Shown piece after piece: positions 39,198 to 48,066 of a DNA stretch of 64,000 nt. This DNA is from Acidiferrobacteraceae bacterium (GTDB lineage Bacteria > Pseudomonadota > Gammaproteobacteria > Arenicellales > UBA868): positions 19,580 to 83,579 of the forward strand of contig PBJL01000015.1 of the NCBI GenBank assembly GCA_002721105.1, written 5' to 3'. Position 1 is the first letter of the stretch. Each line of letters starts with the position of its first letter. The notes beneath the pieces are model-generated. The model did no database searches, was not told the DNA's origin, and saw nothing but the letters and a program-made list of their open reading frames with translations. A program made the translations under genes and the position numbers.

Positions 39198-39938
39198 TTA
39201 CCAACGAACCATGCCAGCATCGACATTTAAGATCTGACCAGTGATTCGATGTGCTTCAGGCGATGCTAGGAATACGACCGCCGGTGCAATATCAGAAGGC
39301 TGATTGTAACCCTTGATAGGCTGAAGCATTTCAACAAATTCGAATGCTTCCTTATGCGGCGTATCTTGCACACCCTCTGTATTTGTTAAACCTGGAGTGA
39401 CTCCATTGACAGTGATCTTATAGGCGCCCAATTCCGTTGCAAGGGCGCGAGTTAAGCCAAAAACGCCTCCTTTTGCGGAAACATAGGCTGCCATATTTGG
39501 CGTACCTGCAAAAATGGTGTTTGAGATTATATTAACGATCCGTCCGCAATCCTGTTCCCGCATCATGTCAGAGGATGATCGGCACATTAGGAACGTACCA
39601 TCGAGATTCACCCGCATGATCTGTCTCCAATGCTCGAAATCAACATCGTCCCATGAGATAAAAGGAACAATAGCAGCATTGTTTACCAGCACGTCTAACT
39701 TTCCGTATTCCTTAGCTATTCTTGCATGTAGAGCTCTCACCTGATCAGTGTCACCAATGTCACATTTTATACCTATGGACTGATTGCCACATTCATCAGC
39801 GGTCTGGGTCGCGCCATCGATGTTCTGATCAACTGAAATAACAGACGCGCCTTCACTCCCAAACTGGAGAGCTACTGCTTTGCCAATTCCTCGCGCTGAC
39901 CCTGTGACGATTACTACTTGATCTTTGAAACGTGTCAT
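39198..39938 (-). CDS. Pyridoxal 4-dehydrogenase-like short-chain dehydrogenase
   Basis: This 246-residue NAD-dependent SDR is predicted to oxidise pyridoxal (as hemiacetal) to 4-pyridoxolactone. It has the TGSARGIGKAVAL cofactor loop, NNAAIVPFISWDDVDFEHW, and the Ser-Tyr-Lys centre within SNTIFAGTPNMAAYVSAKGG. These blocks, including NNA(A/S)IVPF(I/V)(S/A)WDDVD, AGTPNMAAYV and the C-terminal TGQILNVDAGMVRW, recall M. loti pyridoxal 4-dehydrogenase. It is the last gene of the operon that includes the BMP transporter, pyridoxolactonase and pyridoxamine-pyruvate aminotransferase genes. Confidence 0.85.
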   Translation of the reverse strand: MTRFKDQVVIVTGSARGIGKAVALQFGSEGASVISVDQNIDGATQTADECGNQSIGIKCDIGDTDQVRALHARIAKEYGKLDVLVNNAAIVPFISWDDVDFEHWRQIMRVNLDGTFLMCRSSSDMMREQDCGRIVNIISNTIFAGTPNMAAYVSAKGGVFGLTRALATELGAYKITVNGVTPGLTNTEGVQDTPHKEAFEFVEMLQPIKGYNQPSDIAPAVVFLASPEAHRITGQILNVDAGMVRW

Positions 39939-39989
39939 GTCTTCCTCCTTGCTATTGTATTTCTGACCTTCCCTTACATATTTTCGCTA

Positions 39990-41171
39990 CTATGACAAAT
40001 CTGTAATAACTGCTGTTGCTGCCTCTATTCCTGCAGCGGTGTTGGTCTTATAACCAAGATAGTTAAGCGCGCCCCCCAGGGCCGTAATTGCAACCAAGGC
40101 ATAAATGGGCTGCGCCACCATCCCCATATGACCAATTCTAAGCAGCTTTCCCATGGTCTCATTGCGACCACTTGAAAATGTCACACCGAAAATATTACGA
40201 GCTGTCATTCTAATATCTTCATCTTTAATGCCGTCAGGAATGGCAACCGCAGTCGTAGTAGGTGAAGCTATTGCCTCTGACGTTGCCCATAGCTTGCACC
40301 CCATCGCTTTGATACCAGCACGACATGCATCCGCAGTTTTTTTGTGACGTTCCCAAACTTTTTCTGGCTGCTCTTCTAAATAATTATCAATGGCTGCATC
40401 TAAGCCATTAATTTCTGCAACTGAGGGTGTAAATGGGAAAGGCTGATCATGCTGCCATGCGTTTCGCCAGTCGGTAAGGCTTAAAATCGATGCAAATGGA
40501 GCGGCGGAGTTTTGCCCAATGTGATCCCATGCCGCATCACTCACTGACATTAGAGTAAGGCCAGGGGCACCTCCAAGGCATTTCGAGGGACTGGTAATAA
40601 AAATATCGGCCGAACAATCTTTTGGATGAATATCCATCCCGCCCCAAGATGAAACAGCGTCAACTAACAATAACGCACCATTAGCTTTCACGATCTCTCC
40701 AATCTCCTTCATCGGGTTTAAGGTGCCTGATGGTGTATCGTGATGAACAGCCGAGACAATTCGAATATCTTTTCTGGCTTCAAATGCTGCCTCAACCTGA
40801 TCTGGACTAATGGACTCATTGTATGGCACTTCTATCTCTACAAGTTCTTTATTGTATCGTGAGGCCCAATATCCAAATCCCTTTCCATAAACTCCTGAGG
40901 CGAGGTTCAAAACGACATCATTTTTCGATATTAGGGAGGCTGCCGCTGCCTCTATTCCAGGAGCAGGTTCACAATGAAGTATTAAAGCTGGTTCTTCTAT
41001 TTTTAATGCCTTTGACACTTTCCGATTCACAAGTTCGTAAAATTCTTGAAAATAGGGATCAAAATCGTACTGAACGGTGGTCGACATAGCTCGTAGGACT
41101 CGGGGGTATACCCCCACAGGCCCTGCTGACAATGTTATGGCTGGCTCACATTGTGTTTGCTTGGTCTTCAT
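39990..41171 (-). CDS. ppaT: Pyridoxamine-pyruvate aminotransferase
   Basis: This class V PLP-fold enzyme is predicted to convert pyridoxamine plus pyruvate to pyridoxal plus alanine. With the ATG at 41171 (GGAG 8 bases before it) it has 393 residues. The Schiff-base lysine in SPSKCLGGAPG falls at 197, and the arginines in FSSGRNETMGKLLRIGHMG at 336 and 345, the same numbers I recall for the M. loti enzyme, together with long shared blocks (VVLNLASGVYGKGFGYWA, HHDTPSGT, PFPFTPSV, IASPTTTAV). Alanine-glyoxylate aminotransferase is the closest alternative, but the neighbouring pyridoxal-oxidising genes argue against it. Confidence 0.9.
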   Translation of the reverse strand: MKTKQTQCEPAITLSAGPVGVYPRVLRAMSTTVQYDFDPYFQEFYELVNRKVSKALKIEEPALILHCEPAPGIEAAAASLISKNDVVLNLASGVYGKGFGYWASRYNKELVEIEVPYNESISPDQVEAAFEARKDIRIVSAVHHDTPSGTLNPMKEIGEIVKANGALLLVDAVSSWGGMDIHPKDCSADIFITSPSKCLGGAPGLTLMSVSDAAWDHIGQNSAAPFASILSLTDWRNAWQHDQPFPFTPSVAEINGLDAAIDNYLEEQPEKVWERHKKTADACRAGIKAMGCKLWATSEAIASPTTTAVAIPDGIKDEDIRMTARNIFGVTFSSGRNETMGKLLRIGHMGMVAQPIYALVAITALGGALNYLGYKTNTAAGIEAATAVITDLS

Positions 41172-41244
41172 AATCAAATCTCCATCCTAGTAGCGCAACA
41201 TGACACCATCTCACCCGAAATATAAACACGCAACAATTTCATGC

Positions 41245-42057
41245 TCATGAATAATACCCCGGCGCTTTAACATAATCCGGAAATGATTCATGATCATGAG
41301 AGTAAAACAATTCAGCATCATATTTTTCCGCTAGGCCTTTCAATTTCTTTAATGATTTAACACTTGCAATTGGGTCAAGGTGGAAACTTGATATACACAT
41401 CATTTCCATACTTTTCTGGCTATAACATGCATCCGCTGTAAACAACATTGGTTTTCGATTTTTTAGCTCAACCATTAGGCTGTAGTGTCCCGCAGTATGG
41501 CCTGGTGTCTCAAACAGCCAAATTCCTTTGGCGATTTCCTGGTCACCACTGACTGTTTCAAAAGTGGGTGTAAAAATATCAAGCTCTGGATTTAAGGCTG
41601 TATTCAATTTTTCTGCCCTTTCTTCAGCCACCTTAGAAGAAAAAGTTAAATCCGAATAACCTAACATCTCGAAAGGTTGCGGGCTTGCGCATACTTCCAA
41701 TTCTTTTTCGTGACAAATAGTACACGCGTTGGTTAAGTGCTTGTTTCCACCACAATGATCAAAGTGATAGTGAGAGTTAATCACATAGTTAATATCCGAC
41801 GGCTTCAAGTTAATTTTTTCTAGCTGTCCTGGTATTGTTTGCTCCTTGGTTTGCAGCGGTTTCTCAAAGGGTAATACTTTTTGGACATGGTCATAATCGT
41901 AGCCGGTATCAAAAATGTAACGTCCGTCTTCATGCTCTATTAGAACTGAATATGTTGGAAACCGAACTTCTCCGCCAGGACCACGATTCCAAAACACATG
42001 ATATCCATCAATTACAAGTGTGCCGCCATCCAATATATAAACTTTTGTGTCAGTCAT
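41245..42057 (-). CDS. 4-pyridoxolactonase (metallo-beta-lactamase fold)
   Basis: This 270-residue zinc hydrolase is predicted to open 4-pyridoxolactone to 4-pyridoxate. The metal motif NSHYHFDHCGG places His96, His98, Asp100 and His101 as in M. loti pyridoxolactonase, with further ligands in ETPGHTAGHYS and TADACY. The N terminus, TDTKVYILDGGTLVIDGYHVFWNRGPGGEVRFP in pieces, also agrees with that protein. A GGGGG ribosome-binding site precedes the ATG. It sits 62 bases after the transporter permease gene and 73 bases before the aminotransferase gene, all on the minus strand. Confidence 0.9.
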   Translation of the reverse strand: MTDTKVYILDGGTLVIDGYHVFWNRGPGGEVRFPTYSVLIEHEDGRYIFDTGYDYDHVQKVLPFEKPLQTKEQTIPGQLEKINLKPSDINYVINSHYHFDHCGGNKHLTNACTICHEKELEVCASPQPFEMLGYSDLTFSSKVAEERAEKLNTALNPELDIFTPTFETVSGDQEIAKGIWLFETPGHTAGHYSLMVELKNRKPMLFTADACYSQKSMEMMCISSFHLDPIASVKSLKKLKGLAEKYDAELFYSHDHESFPDYVKAPGYYS

Positions 42058-42118
42058 TAATCCCCCTAGATATCCAAATTAGTAATATCAAATAATTTAT
42101 TCTGCGTATAATCAAATT

Positions 42119-43054
42119 TCACCGCTCTCCCCGCACGTAAGGCAATGTTAAGGCTGCTGGCAAGTAACTATTTCTTCCAAGCAATATCAACATCAAAATT
42201 ACCATAGTGAAGGGCAGCATTTGGACAACGTCTGTTGGTATGTTAAATCCCGCAACTTGTAGCGCAGTCGTTAAGGACAGACTGACGCCAAAAAGCCCAG
42301 CACCATAAAGAACCCACGTTGGATTTCCTCGTGCTAACATTGCTAAAACAATTGCAATAAATCCAGCTCCGCCAGTCATGAATGGCACAAACAAGCCCGC
42401 GCCAACATTAGCTAGAAATGCGCCACCTATTCCTGCCAAAAACCCAGTAGCGATAACAGCCCAAGTTCGAGTGGAAACCACACTCACTCCTGTCACATCT
42501 AATGCAGCTGGAACATCACCGGCAGCCTGAAGGTTAAGCCCTATATAGGTTTTCTTGAAAATCCAGATTAGCAAAAACACCAAGACAATTGAAAAATAAA
42601 CGATGGGATGTCTTTGAAAAAATGCCTCGCCTAAAAAAGGAATCGCCCCAGCAAATGGTATTACCATGGTCTCTACTGAGGATAAACGCGGATATGTCCG
42701 ACTAAACTGGAAATGATGAAGAAGCGCTGTCAATCCATCCGCTCCAAGAGTTAGAGCTATACCAATTACAATTTGATTCAGGCCAAGCCTTACACAAAAT
42801 AACACCATTAGGATTGCTACCGAGATCCCACCTAAACCACCTAACAAAAACCCTAACCAGAAAGAATTCAAATAATATGCTCCGCAGAACCCAGTATATG
42901 CGCCCACTAACATCATCCCTTCAAGGCCAATATTCAAAACTCCAGCTTTCTCAGATATTTGCTCTCCAATTCCTGCCAATAATAGAGGGACACCAGCGGT
43001 AACAGCTCCAAAGAGTAGCGCTGTGATAAATGTTTCTGTGAGTAAAGCGGACAC
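42119..43054 (-). CDS. BMP-type ABC transporter permease 2
   Basis: This 311-residue inner-membrane permease belongs to the BPD_transp_2 family (YufQ/NupQ type), with about 8-9 hydrophobic helices and the conserved GVLNIGLEGMMLVGAYTGF and GLNLQAAGDVPAALDVTGVSV blocks. It starts with GTG three bases after the first permease ends. Together with the preceding permease, ATPase and substrate-binding protein it completes an importer. The downstream genes are B6-catabolic enzymes, which suggests the cargo is a B6 vitamer. Confidence 0.9.
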   Translation of the reverse strand: MSALLTETFITALLFGAVTAGVPLLLAGIGEQISEKAGVLNIGLEGMMLVGAYTGFCGAYYLNSFWLGFLLGGLGGISVAILMVLFCVRLGLNQIVIGIALTLGADGLTALLHHFQFSRTYPRLSSVETMVIPFAGAIPFLGEAFFQRHPIVYFSIVLVFLLIWIFKKTYIGLNLQAAGDVPAALDVTGVSVVSTRTWAVIATGFLAGIGGAFLANVGAGLFVPFMTGGAGFIAIVLAMLARGNPTWVLYGAGLFGVSLSLTTALQVAGFNIPTDVVQMLPFTMVILMLILLGRNSYLPAALTLPYVRGER

Positions 43055-43057
43055 GAT

Positions 43058-44119
43058 TTATGTTTTCCTTGTTTGGCGCCATCGGTGATCAAGATATTCA
43101 ACTATAGCTAAAAACATAAGTAGTAACCCAACTAATACCAGCACAAAAAAAGTGGGGACACCAAGGCGTCGAGATGCGCTCTCTCCGCCAATCATTAACA
43201 CCGCGAAAAAAAGAACAAACGCAATAGTCCCAAAACCGTGAAAGCGCGCTAAGAAAACAAGAGGCACTACCAAAAGCCCATAAGCAGGATTCCAGTCAGC
43301 TCGCACTGTTCCCCACACACCTAATATCTCCACAGCCCCCCCCATGCCAGCAAGCGCCGCACTTAAACCAAAAGCGAAATAGGTCAGAATCCGAACGTTG
43401 AGCCCTGCATGCACGGCAGCTTTAGGATTAGCCCCTACGACTTGTAGCCGCAATCCGAAAGCAGTACGTGTCATTAGAAAATGGACTCCTAGAACCGCTA
43501 CAACCCCAAATAAAACACCTTGGTGAATTATTGTGTCAAAAAGGCGTGGTAACCGCTCTTCGACTGGCAGTGTTACGGTTTGAGGGACCGTTGTAGATGG
43601 ATCATTAAATGGTATCTTTACCAGGACATTAGCTAGGCTAATACCAAGAAAGGTCATCATAAGTGTTGTAATTATCTCATTAATGCCATGACTAGCCTTA
43701 AGGTAAGCTGGAATCACCGACCAAGCGCCTCCAACAACTCCTGCTATCACAAACGCGCCCACGAACATAGTCCAGTTCGGAATATATTGATTTAAGCTTG
43801 GAGCGACCGCTGCGACAATTACTGCCGCTAACAAAAATTGACCATCAACACCAAGATTCCAAATACCCGCGCGAAATGCAACGATTAAACCGGCGGCCAC
43901 AAACATCAAAGGTGCTGTCCTAACTAGCGTGGCTTGAAGTCCGCTCCAACTAAGGAGTCCTCGCTTAACAACATACCAATAATAAGAGAATGGATCTTTA
44001 CCTAACAGGATTAATATCAATCCGCCGGCAACAAGCGCTAATAGAATCGGCGCCACAATCCTCAACGTAGGCAATGCCAGATCTGATATGATTCTATTTT
44101 TGTTAGCAACGATACTCAT
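43058..44119 (-). CDS. BMP-type ABC transporter permease 1
   Basis: This 353-residue membrane protein is of the YufP/NupP type. It has IWNLGVDGQFLLAAVIVAA (the family's NLGxxGQ motif), SHGINEIITTLMMTFLGISL and RLQVVGANPKAAVHAGLNV, which are coupling-helix landmarks of sugar/nucleoside-type permeases. Its start overlaps the ATPase gene's stop by 4 bases (ATGA type), so the two are translationally coupled. The C-terminal helix is followed by a basic tail (HRWRQTRKT). Confidence 0.9.
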   Translation of the reverse strand: MSIVANKNRIISDLALPTLRIVAPILLALVAGGLILILLGKDPFSYYWYVVKRGLLSWSGLQATLVRTAPLMFVAAGLIVAFRAGIWNLGVDGQFLLAAVIVAAVAPSLNQYIPNWTMFVGAFVIAGVVGGAWSVIPAYLKASHGINEIITTLMMTFLGISLANVLVKIPFNDPSTTVPQTVTLPVEERLPRLFDTIIHQGVLFGVVAVLGVHFLMTRTAFGLRLQVVGANPKAAVHAGLNVRILTYFAFGLSAALAGMGGAVEILGVWGTVRADWNPAYGLLVVPLVFLARFHGFGTIAFVLFFAVLMIGGESASRRLGVPTFFVLVLVGLLLMFLAIVEYLDHRWRQTRKT

Positions 44120-45723
44120 ATTGAAGTCGCTCCGGTCATGAGTGATCCAATGTAATTCTCAGAACCAGGCTCAGATTTAACAATTCCAATCATTTCACCC
44201 TGATACATAACGCCTATTTGAGTAGCTAACTCAATCAACTCATCAAGTTCTGTTGAAATTAACACGGTGGTCACTCCTTTTTCAGCTTCTTCTCGAATGC
44301 GGTCCCGCGCTAACTGAATATTCTGTAAATCCAGCCCGTAAGTCGGTTTATTGAAAACAATCATCTCAGGATTTTCTGAAATTTCCCGCGCAAACAATGC
44401 TTTTTGAATATTGCCTCCCGATAAACGACCAATAGGCGTTCGTTCGCTTGGTGTTCGAATATCGAATGTTGTGATCTGAGATCTAGCAAACTCAAAAATT
44501 TTTCTCCACAATGTTAAACTGCGGTTCCAATATGGTTTCTCACCAATTCTTTTAATCACAAGATTTGTAGCAATTGGATGTGCTGATACAATACCTTCTC
44601 CCACACGATCATCAGTAAGATATCGAATACCAAGTTTTCGCCGTTTATAGACACCTAGTCTCGCAATGGACTCTTCATTGAATCTGATATCACCTTGTGA
44701 GATATTTCTCTGGCCTGCCAAAACTTCCGCTAGATGCTTCTGACCGTTTCCGTCAATCCCAGCGATACCAAAGATCTCCCCTTTTTTCACCTCAAATGAA
44801 ACATTACGCAGCGCACATTCTCCGCTGACAGCTCTTGTTGATACGTCTCGAACAACCAGCTTAACTGTTTGCTCTCCAGTCACGGGCGGCCCTTTCTTCA
44901 AATTAGCGCCATCCAATGTTTTGCCATCATCACTCACGCTATCAAATTGCACTTGTTGTTCAAACATCAAACGTATAATTTCATTGATCGTTCCATCTTC
45001 ACCCATCTGTTGTCGACGTTCAGGGTCTATTTCCCCTACTACACGACCATTTCGCAAAATTGAAATGCGATCACAGAGATCATAGGCCTCTCTTAGCTTA
45101 TGCGTCACAAAGACAACCGCAACGCCATTATTTCGAAGTCGTCGAATAACTCCACTTAATTCAATAACACCCTGAGGTGTCAGCATTGAAGTTGGCTCAT
45201 CTAATATCAAGACTTGCTCACCACCTCTCCATAGGGCTCGCATAATTTCTACTTGTTGCCGCTGACCTAACGAAAGATTGCCTATTAATGAATTACCATT
45301 GATGTCGACCGCTAATAATTCGCAAAGCTCATTGAAGCGATATAAAGCTGAGTCCTGATCTAATCGTTTTCGCCACGAACCGCCAAGCATCAAGTTTTCA
45401 ATTACCGACATGGTTGGAGCCAACAAAACATGTTGAAAAACAGTTCCAATTCCCGCCACAAGACTATCACGCGGTGTATTAAGCTGTTGTTCAGCTCCAT
45501 TAACAATAATGGATCCTTTGTCGGGTTGGTGTAGTCCCGCCAATATCGAAATAAGTGTTGATTTGCCTGCGCCATTCTCGCCGAGAAGAGCGTGAATTTC
45601 GCTAGCCCGAAAATCTAATGAGATGTTTTCATTGGCGATCACGCCTGGAAAATATTTTGAGACGCCCCGCAATTTAATTGCCGGATTCCCAAGGTCGTCC
45701 TTATCGATGCTAGGTAATGCCAC
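44116..45723 (-). CDS. BMP-type ABC transporter ATPase (two fused nucleotide-binding domains)
   Basis: This 535-residue protein contains two ABC domains, as in YufO/NupO and simple-sugar importers. The N-terminal half has Walker A GENGAGKST, signature LSLGQRQQVEI and Walker B VLILDEPTS. The C-terminal half has the degenerate Walker A region GIDGNGQKHLAE, signature LSGGNIQKALFA and FNKPTYGLDLQN. Its gene follows that of the substrate-binding protein after an 87-base spacer that contains a strong stem-loop. Confidence 0.94.
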   Translation of the reverse strand: MALPSIDKDDLGNPAIKLRGVSKYFPGVIANENISLDFRASEIHALLGENGAGKSTLISILAGLHQPDKGSIIVNGAEQQLNTPRDSLVAGIGTVFQHVLLAPTMSVIENLMLGGSWRKRLDQDSALYRFNELCELLAVDINGNSLIGNLSLGQRQQVEIMRALWRGGEQVLILDEPTSMLTPQGVIELSGVIRRLRNNGVAVVFVTHKLREAYDLCDRISILRNGRVVGEIDPERRQQMGEDGTINEIIRLMFEQQVQFDSVSDDGKTLDGANLKKGPPVTGEQTVKLVVRDVSTRAVSGECALRNVSFEVKKGEIFGIAGIDGNGQKHLAEVLAGQRNISQGDIRFNEESIARLGVYKRRKLGIRYLTDDRVGEGIVSAHPIATNLVIKRIGEKPYWNRSLTLWRKIFEFARSQITTFDIRTPSERTPIGRLSGGNIQKALFAREISENPEMIVFNKPTYGLDLQNIQLARDRIREEAEKGVTTVLISTELDELIELATQIGVMYQGEMIGIVKSEPGSENYIGSLMTGATSI

Positions 45724-45755
45724 CGTGTAGGCTCTATTTTTCTACGAGATACAAA

Positions 45756-45784
45756 GAGTGACGGTCAATCAAAAACCGTCACTC
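45756..45784 (-). promoter_or_regulatory. Intergenic stem-loop between the substrate-binding protein gene and the ABC ATPase gene
   Basis: A perfect 10-base-pair inverted repeat (GAGTGACGGT / ACCGTCACTC) separated by 9 bases lies 26 bases after the binding-protein stop codon in the direction of transcription. The A-rich loop reads as a T-run on the transcript. Such hairpins commonly sit after highly expressed binding-protein genes. They stabilise that part of the message or partly terminate transcription, so that less transporter core is made. No long U-tract follows at once, so partial termination or mRNA stabilisation is more likely than full termination. Confidence 0.7.
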
Positions 45785-45810
45785 CTGCATCATTGATCTA
45801 GATAGAGCTC

Positions 45811-46869
45811 TTAGCCTTCGTTTATATCAACCGATGTCATAAGGGCTCGAACTTCTTGCGCATCAGAGATGTTAGGTACGTTAACCTCCCCTGAAATGAT
45901 TTTGCTTCGAAGATCCATCAATTCACTCCATATGTCAGTCGGTATGTGCGGACTTTGGAGTAATCGTACCGAATCATTTTCCAAGCCAATCTGATAACCC
46001 TGGGTTCCAAAAATTCCTGTCATTAAATCTTGAACCATAGCGTCATAGACTGGAACCATATCCCAAAGAACTGACGATAGCAGATGGCCTTTATCTATCT
46101 CTGTTTTGTCGCCAATGACATCAATAAACCAAACTTTGCCGCCGTCGACTGCTTTTGTAGTTTCTACTGCCTGAATCATTCCAAAAGATGATCCATTACC
46201 CTGACCAAAGATGACATCGGCACCAGCTGAAATTACTGATTCAGTTACTCTTCGGCCACCGGCTGCATCACCATAGGCGGCAGGACCAATAACGGCATAA
46301 ATAATCTTGGCAGAACCAGAGGCAGCTTTCACGCCCATTGCAAAAGCAGCAGACTGGGAGTTCCATGAGGGTGGTTCACCAGATACTACAATACCCACAC
46401 TGCCAGTCCTTGTCATGTGCGCAGCCAAAACACCAGCCATATACGCGCCATCATGCCCGCTCAATGTATAGTCGGTAACCAATCCTGGAACAAGCCCTTG
46501 CGGCGTATCAACAATCGCAACTGGAACTCCAGTTTCCTGAGCTATTTCAGGTGCTGCAGTGTTATAGCCACTTGCATGGGCGATCATTAGACTCGCGCCC
46601 TCCTCCGCTAATTCTCTGAGAGTTGGTCGAACATCGCCATAACCTAAACCTTCTGCAGGCATAAATAGTAAGCCGTATTTTTCTGCGACAGTTCTAGCCG
46701 CATCAACGCCCTGCTGATTCCAACCATAATCTGTCCCCTGTTCTGGTACCAAAACAGCAATCGCTTTTAGTTCCCCAGCTAGCACGGCATTAGATGCTCC
46801 AAATACAACGAAAATGCCCAGAATTGATGCCAAAACCTTAGAAACAAAAGAATCAAATGTGTGCTTCAT
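45811..46869 (-). CDS. BMP-family substrate-binding protein of ABC transporter
   Basis: The ATG at 46869, preceded by a perfect AAGGAGG, gives 352 residues. A Sec signal peptide (hydrophobic LASILGIFVVFGASNAV, cleavage near AVLA-GE) directs it to the periplasm, and there is no lipobox cysteine. The mature part has the PnrA/BMP pattern: VLVPEQGTDYGWNQQGVDAA, HDGAYMAGVLAAHMTRTGSVG, DVIFGQGNGSSFGMIQA. Known BMP proteins bind nucleosides or, in some bacteria, purines or lipids. The operon context suggests a pyridoxine-type ligand, which has not been shown. Confidence 0.9.
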   Translation of the reverse strand: MKHTFDSFVSKVLASILGIFVVFGASNAVLAGELKAIAVLVPEQGTDYGWNQQGVDAARTVAEKYGLLFMPAEGLGYGDVRPTLRELAEEGASLMIAHASGYNTAAPEIAQETGVPVAIVDTPQGLVPGLVTDYTLSGHDGAYMAGVLAAHMTRTGSVGIVVSGEPPSWNSQSAAFAMGVKAASGSAKIIYAVIGPAAYGDAAGGRRVTESVISAGADVIFGQGNGSSFGMIQAVETTKAVDGGKVWFIDVIGDKTEIDKGHLLSSVLWDMVPVYDAMVQDLMTGIFGTQGYQIGLENDSVRLLQSPHIPTDIWSELMDLRSKIISGEVNVPNISDAQEVRALMTSVDINEG

Positions 46870-46931
46870 ATTAGTTTCCTCCTTCACGTAGTTACTTCCA
46901 GTATTGTTGAGTCAGCTCTACGCGAGCCACT

Positions 46932-46970
46932 GACTGTACGTCTTTACAAAGTGCCACTAGAGACTGTACG
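46932..46970. repeat. 30-base-spaced direct repeat upstream of the transporter operon (candidate operator)
   Basis: The block GACTGTACG occurs twice, at 46932-46940 and 46962-46970. Each copy is preceded by a CCACT (gagCCACTGACTGTACG and gtgCCACTAGAGACTGTACG), so the repeat units are about 15-17 bases and spaced 30 bases apart, close to three helical turns. They lie between the divergent transporter/B6 operon and the LysR-type gene, where activator sites are expected. Function is inferred from position only. Confidence 0.45.
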
Positions 46971-47022
46971 CTGAATACCCCTAAAGGGACAAGTGGACTT
47001 ATTTAAAAGACAATGACAGTGT

Positions 47023-47036
47023 ATTCGGGAACGAAT
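47023..47036. promoter_or_regulatory. Palindrome ATTCGggaaCGAAT, candidate LysR-type binding site
   Basis: A perfect 5-base inverted repeat with a 4-base spacer (ATTCG/CGAAT) lies 49 bases upstream of the LysR-type start codon. LysR regulators typically bind a dyad with a T-N11-A core near their own promoter, and this site has the right size and location for autoregulation and divergent control. A short dyad like this can arise by chance, hence the low confidence. Confidence 0.35.
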
Positions 47037-47084
47037 TGATAGATAATTACAGAAACCCGAATTCAACATTCAGGATATCGAACA

Positions 47085-47975
47085 ATGGACCTCCACGCCG
47101 ATAAAATGGCCCTTTTTGCCGAAGTTGCAAGAGCAGGAAGCTTTACTGCCGCCGCAATGAAGCTTGCCTTGCCAAAGTCCACAGTCAGCGAACGAATTAC
47201 CAGTTTAGAGAAGTACCTCGATGTTCGATTGTTAAATCGCTCGACACGAAGTCTAAGTCTCACGTGGGCAGGGCAAAAATATCTCGAAAAGTGCGAAGCC
47301 TTGCTGGATTTACTAAACGAAGCTGATGACACAATCGAGCAAATAAAAGCTGATGAAAATGGGGAGCTAAGAATTACAACTGCTGGCCGATTCAGCGAGA
47401 TGGCGTTACCTGATCTACTGGTCAATTTTCAAAAACTATACCCCAAAGTAACATTCGATATTGTTGTTGAAGATTCCCCTCTTGATCTGATTAAAAATCG
47501 CTTTGATATTGCTTTCCGGACCGGGGAACTAAAAGACTCGTCTCTGGTAAGTTATCAATTGTTGGACAATCAAAAGTTCTTAGTCGCAAGCGACGATTAC
47601 CTTCTCCATAGTCCGATAGAAACCTTAGACGATCTATCAAGCGCACATGCCATTATTCACCCCGGCTACCCGGTTTGGAAAATGTTTCAGGGAACACAAA
47701 CTAAGACTGTTAGGCCAAAAGCATCAATCAAAGTAAATAACATGATTTTTGCAAAAAATCTCTGTGAAAAAGGTGGCGGAATAACGGTGTTGGCAGAGGG
47801 TCTAATCAACTCGAATCAAGAAAAATCTCAATTGCAACGTGTGCTACCGAATTGGAAAATTGAATCAAATGCTCTATATATCGTATATCCCAGTCGAAAG
47901 CACAACACACCCGCGTTTAAGGCGTTCACAGCGTATGTAATTGAACATTACTCCCAATTTTATCGTGCACGCTAA
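47085..47975 (+). CDS. LysR-family transcriptional regulator
   Basis: This 296-residue LTTR has an N-terminal winged helix-turn-helix (residues about 5-64, FAEVARAGSFTAAAMKLALPKSTVSERITSLEKYL in pieces) and a C-terminal effector-binding domain with periplasmic-binding-protein fold. The LTWAGQKYLEKC stretch links the two. It is divergent from the BMP transporter/B6 operon and lies between the two halves of the catabolic island, so it is the best local candidate regulator, with a B6 compound as possible effector. The CrgA/DsdC-like subgroup is likely, but no specific orthologue is recognised. Confidence 0.88.
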   Translation: MDLHADKMALFAEVARAGSFTAAAMKLALPKSTVSERITSLEKYLDVRLLNRSTRSLSLTWAGQKYLEKCEALLDLLNEADDTIEQIKADENGELRITTAGRFSEMALPDLLVNFQKLYPKVTFDIVVEDSPLDLIKNRFDIAFRTGELKDSSLVSYQLLDNQKFLVASDDYLLHSPIETLDDLSSAHAIIHPGYPVWKMFQGTQTKTVRPKASIKVNNMIFAKNLCEKGGGITVLAEGLINSNQEKSQLQRVLPNWKIESNALYIVYPSRKHNTPAFKAFTAYVIEHYSQFYRAR

Positions 47976-48066
47976 ATTTTGTTTGGCAATCCCCAATGTG
48001 CCTCCCATAACAAGGGATAGACGACTTAAGAGCTCATCATGATCCGCGCCACAACTGTCTTTCCTG

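Noticed and set aside
41245..42057. Metallo-beta-lactamase gene read as a quorum-quenching AHL lactonase
   Set aside because: The N-terminal block with HVFWNRGPGGEVRFP, the ligand numbering and the neighbouring B6 genes fit 4-pyridoxolactonase better.
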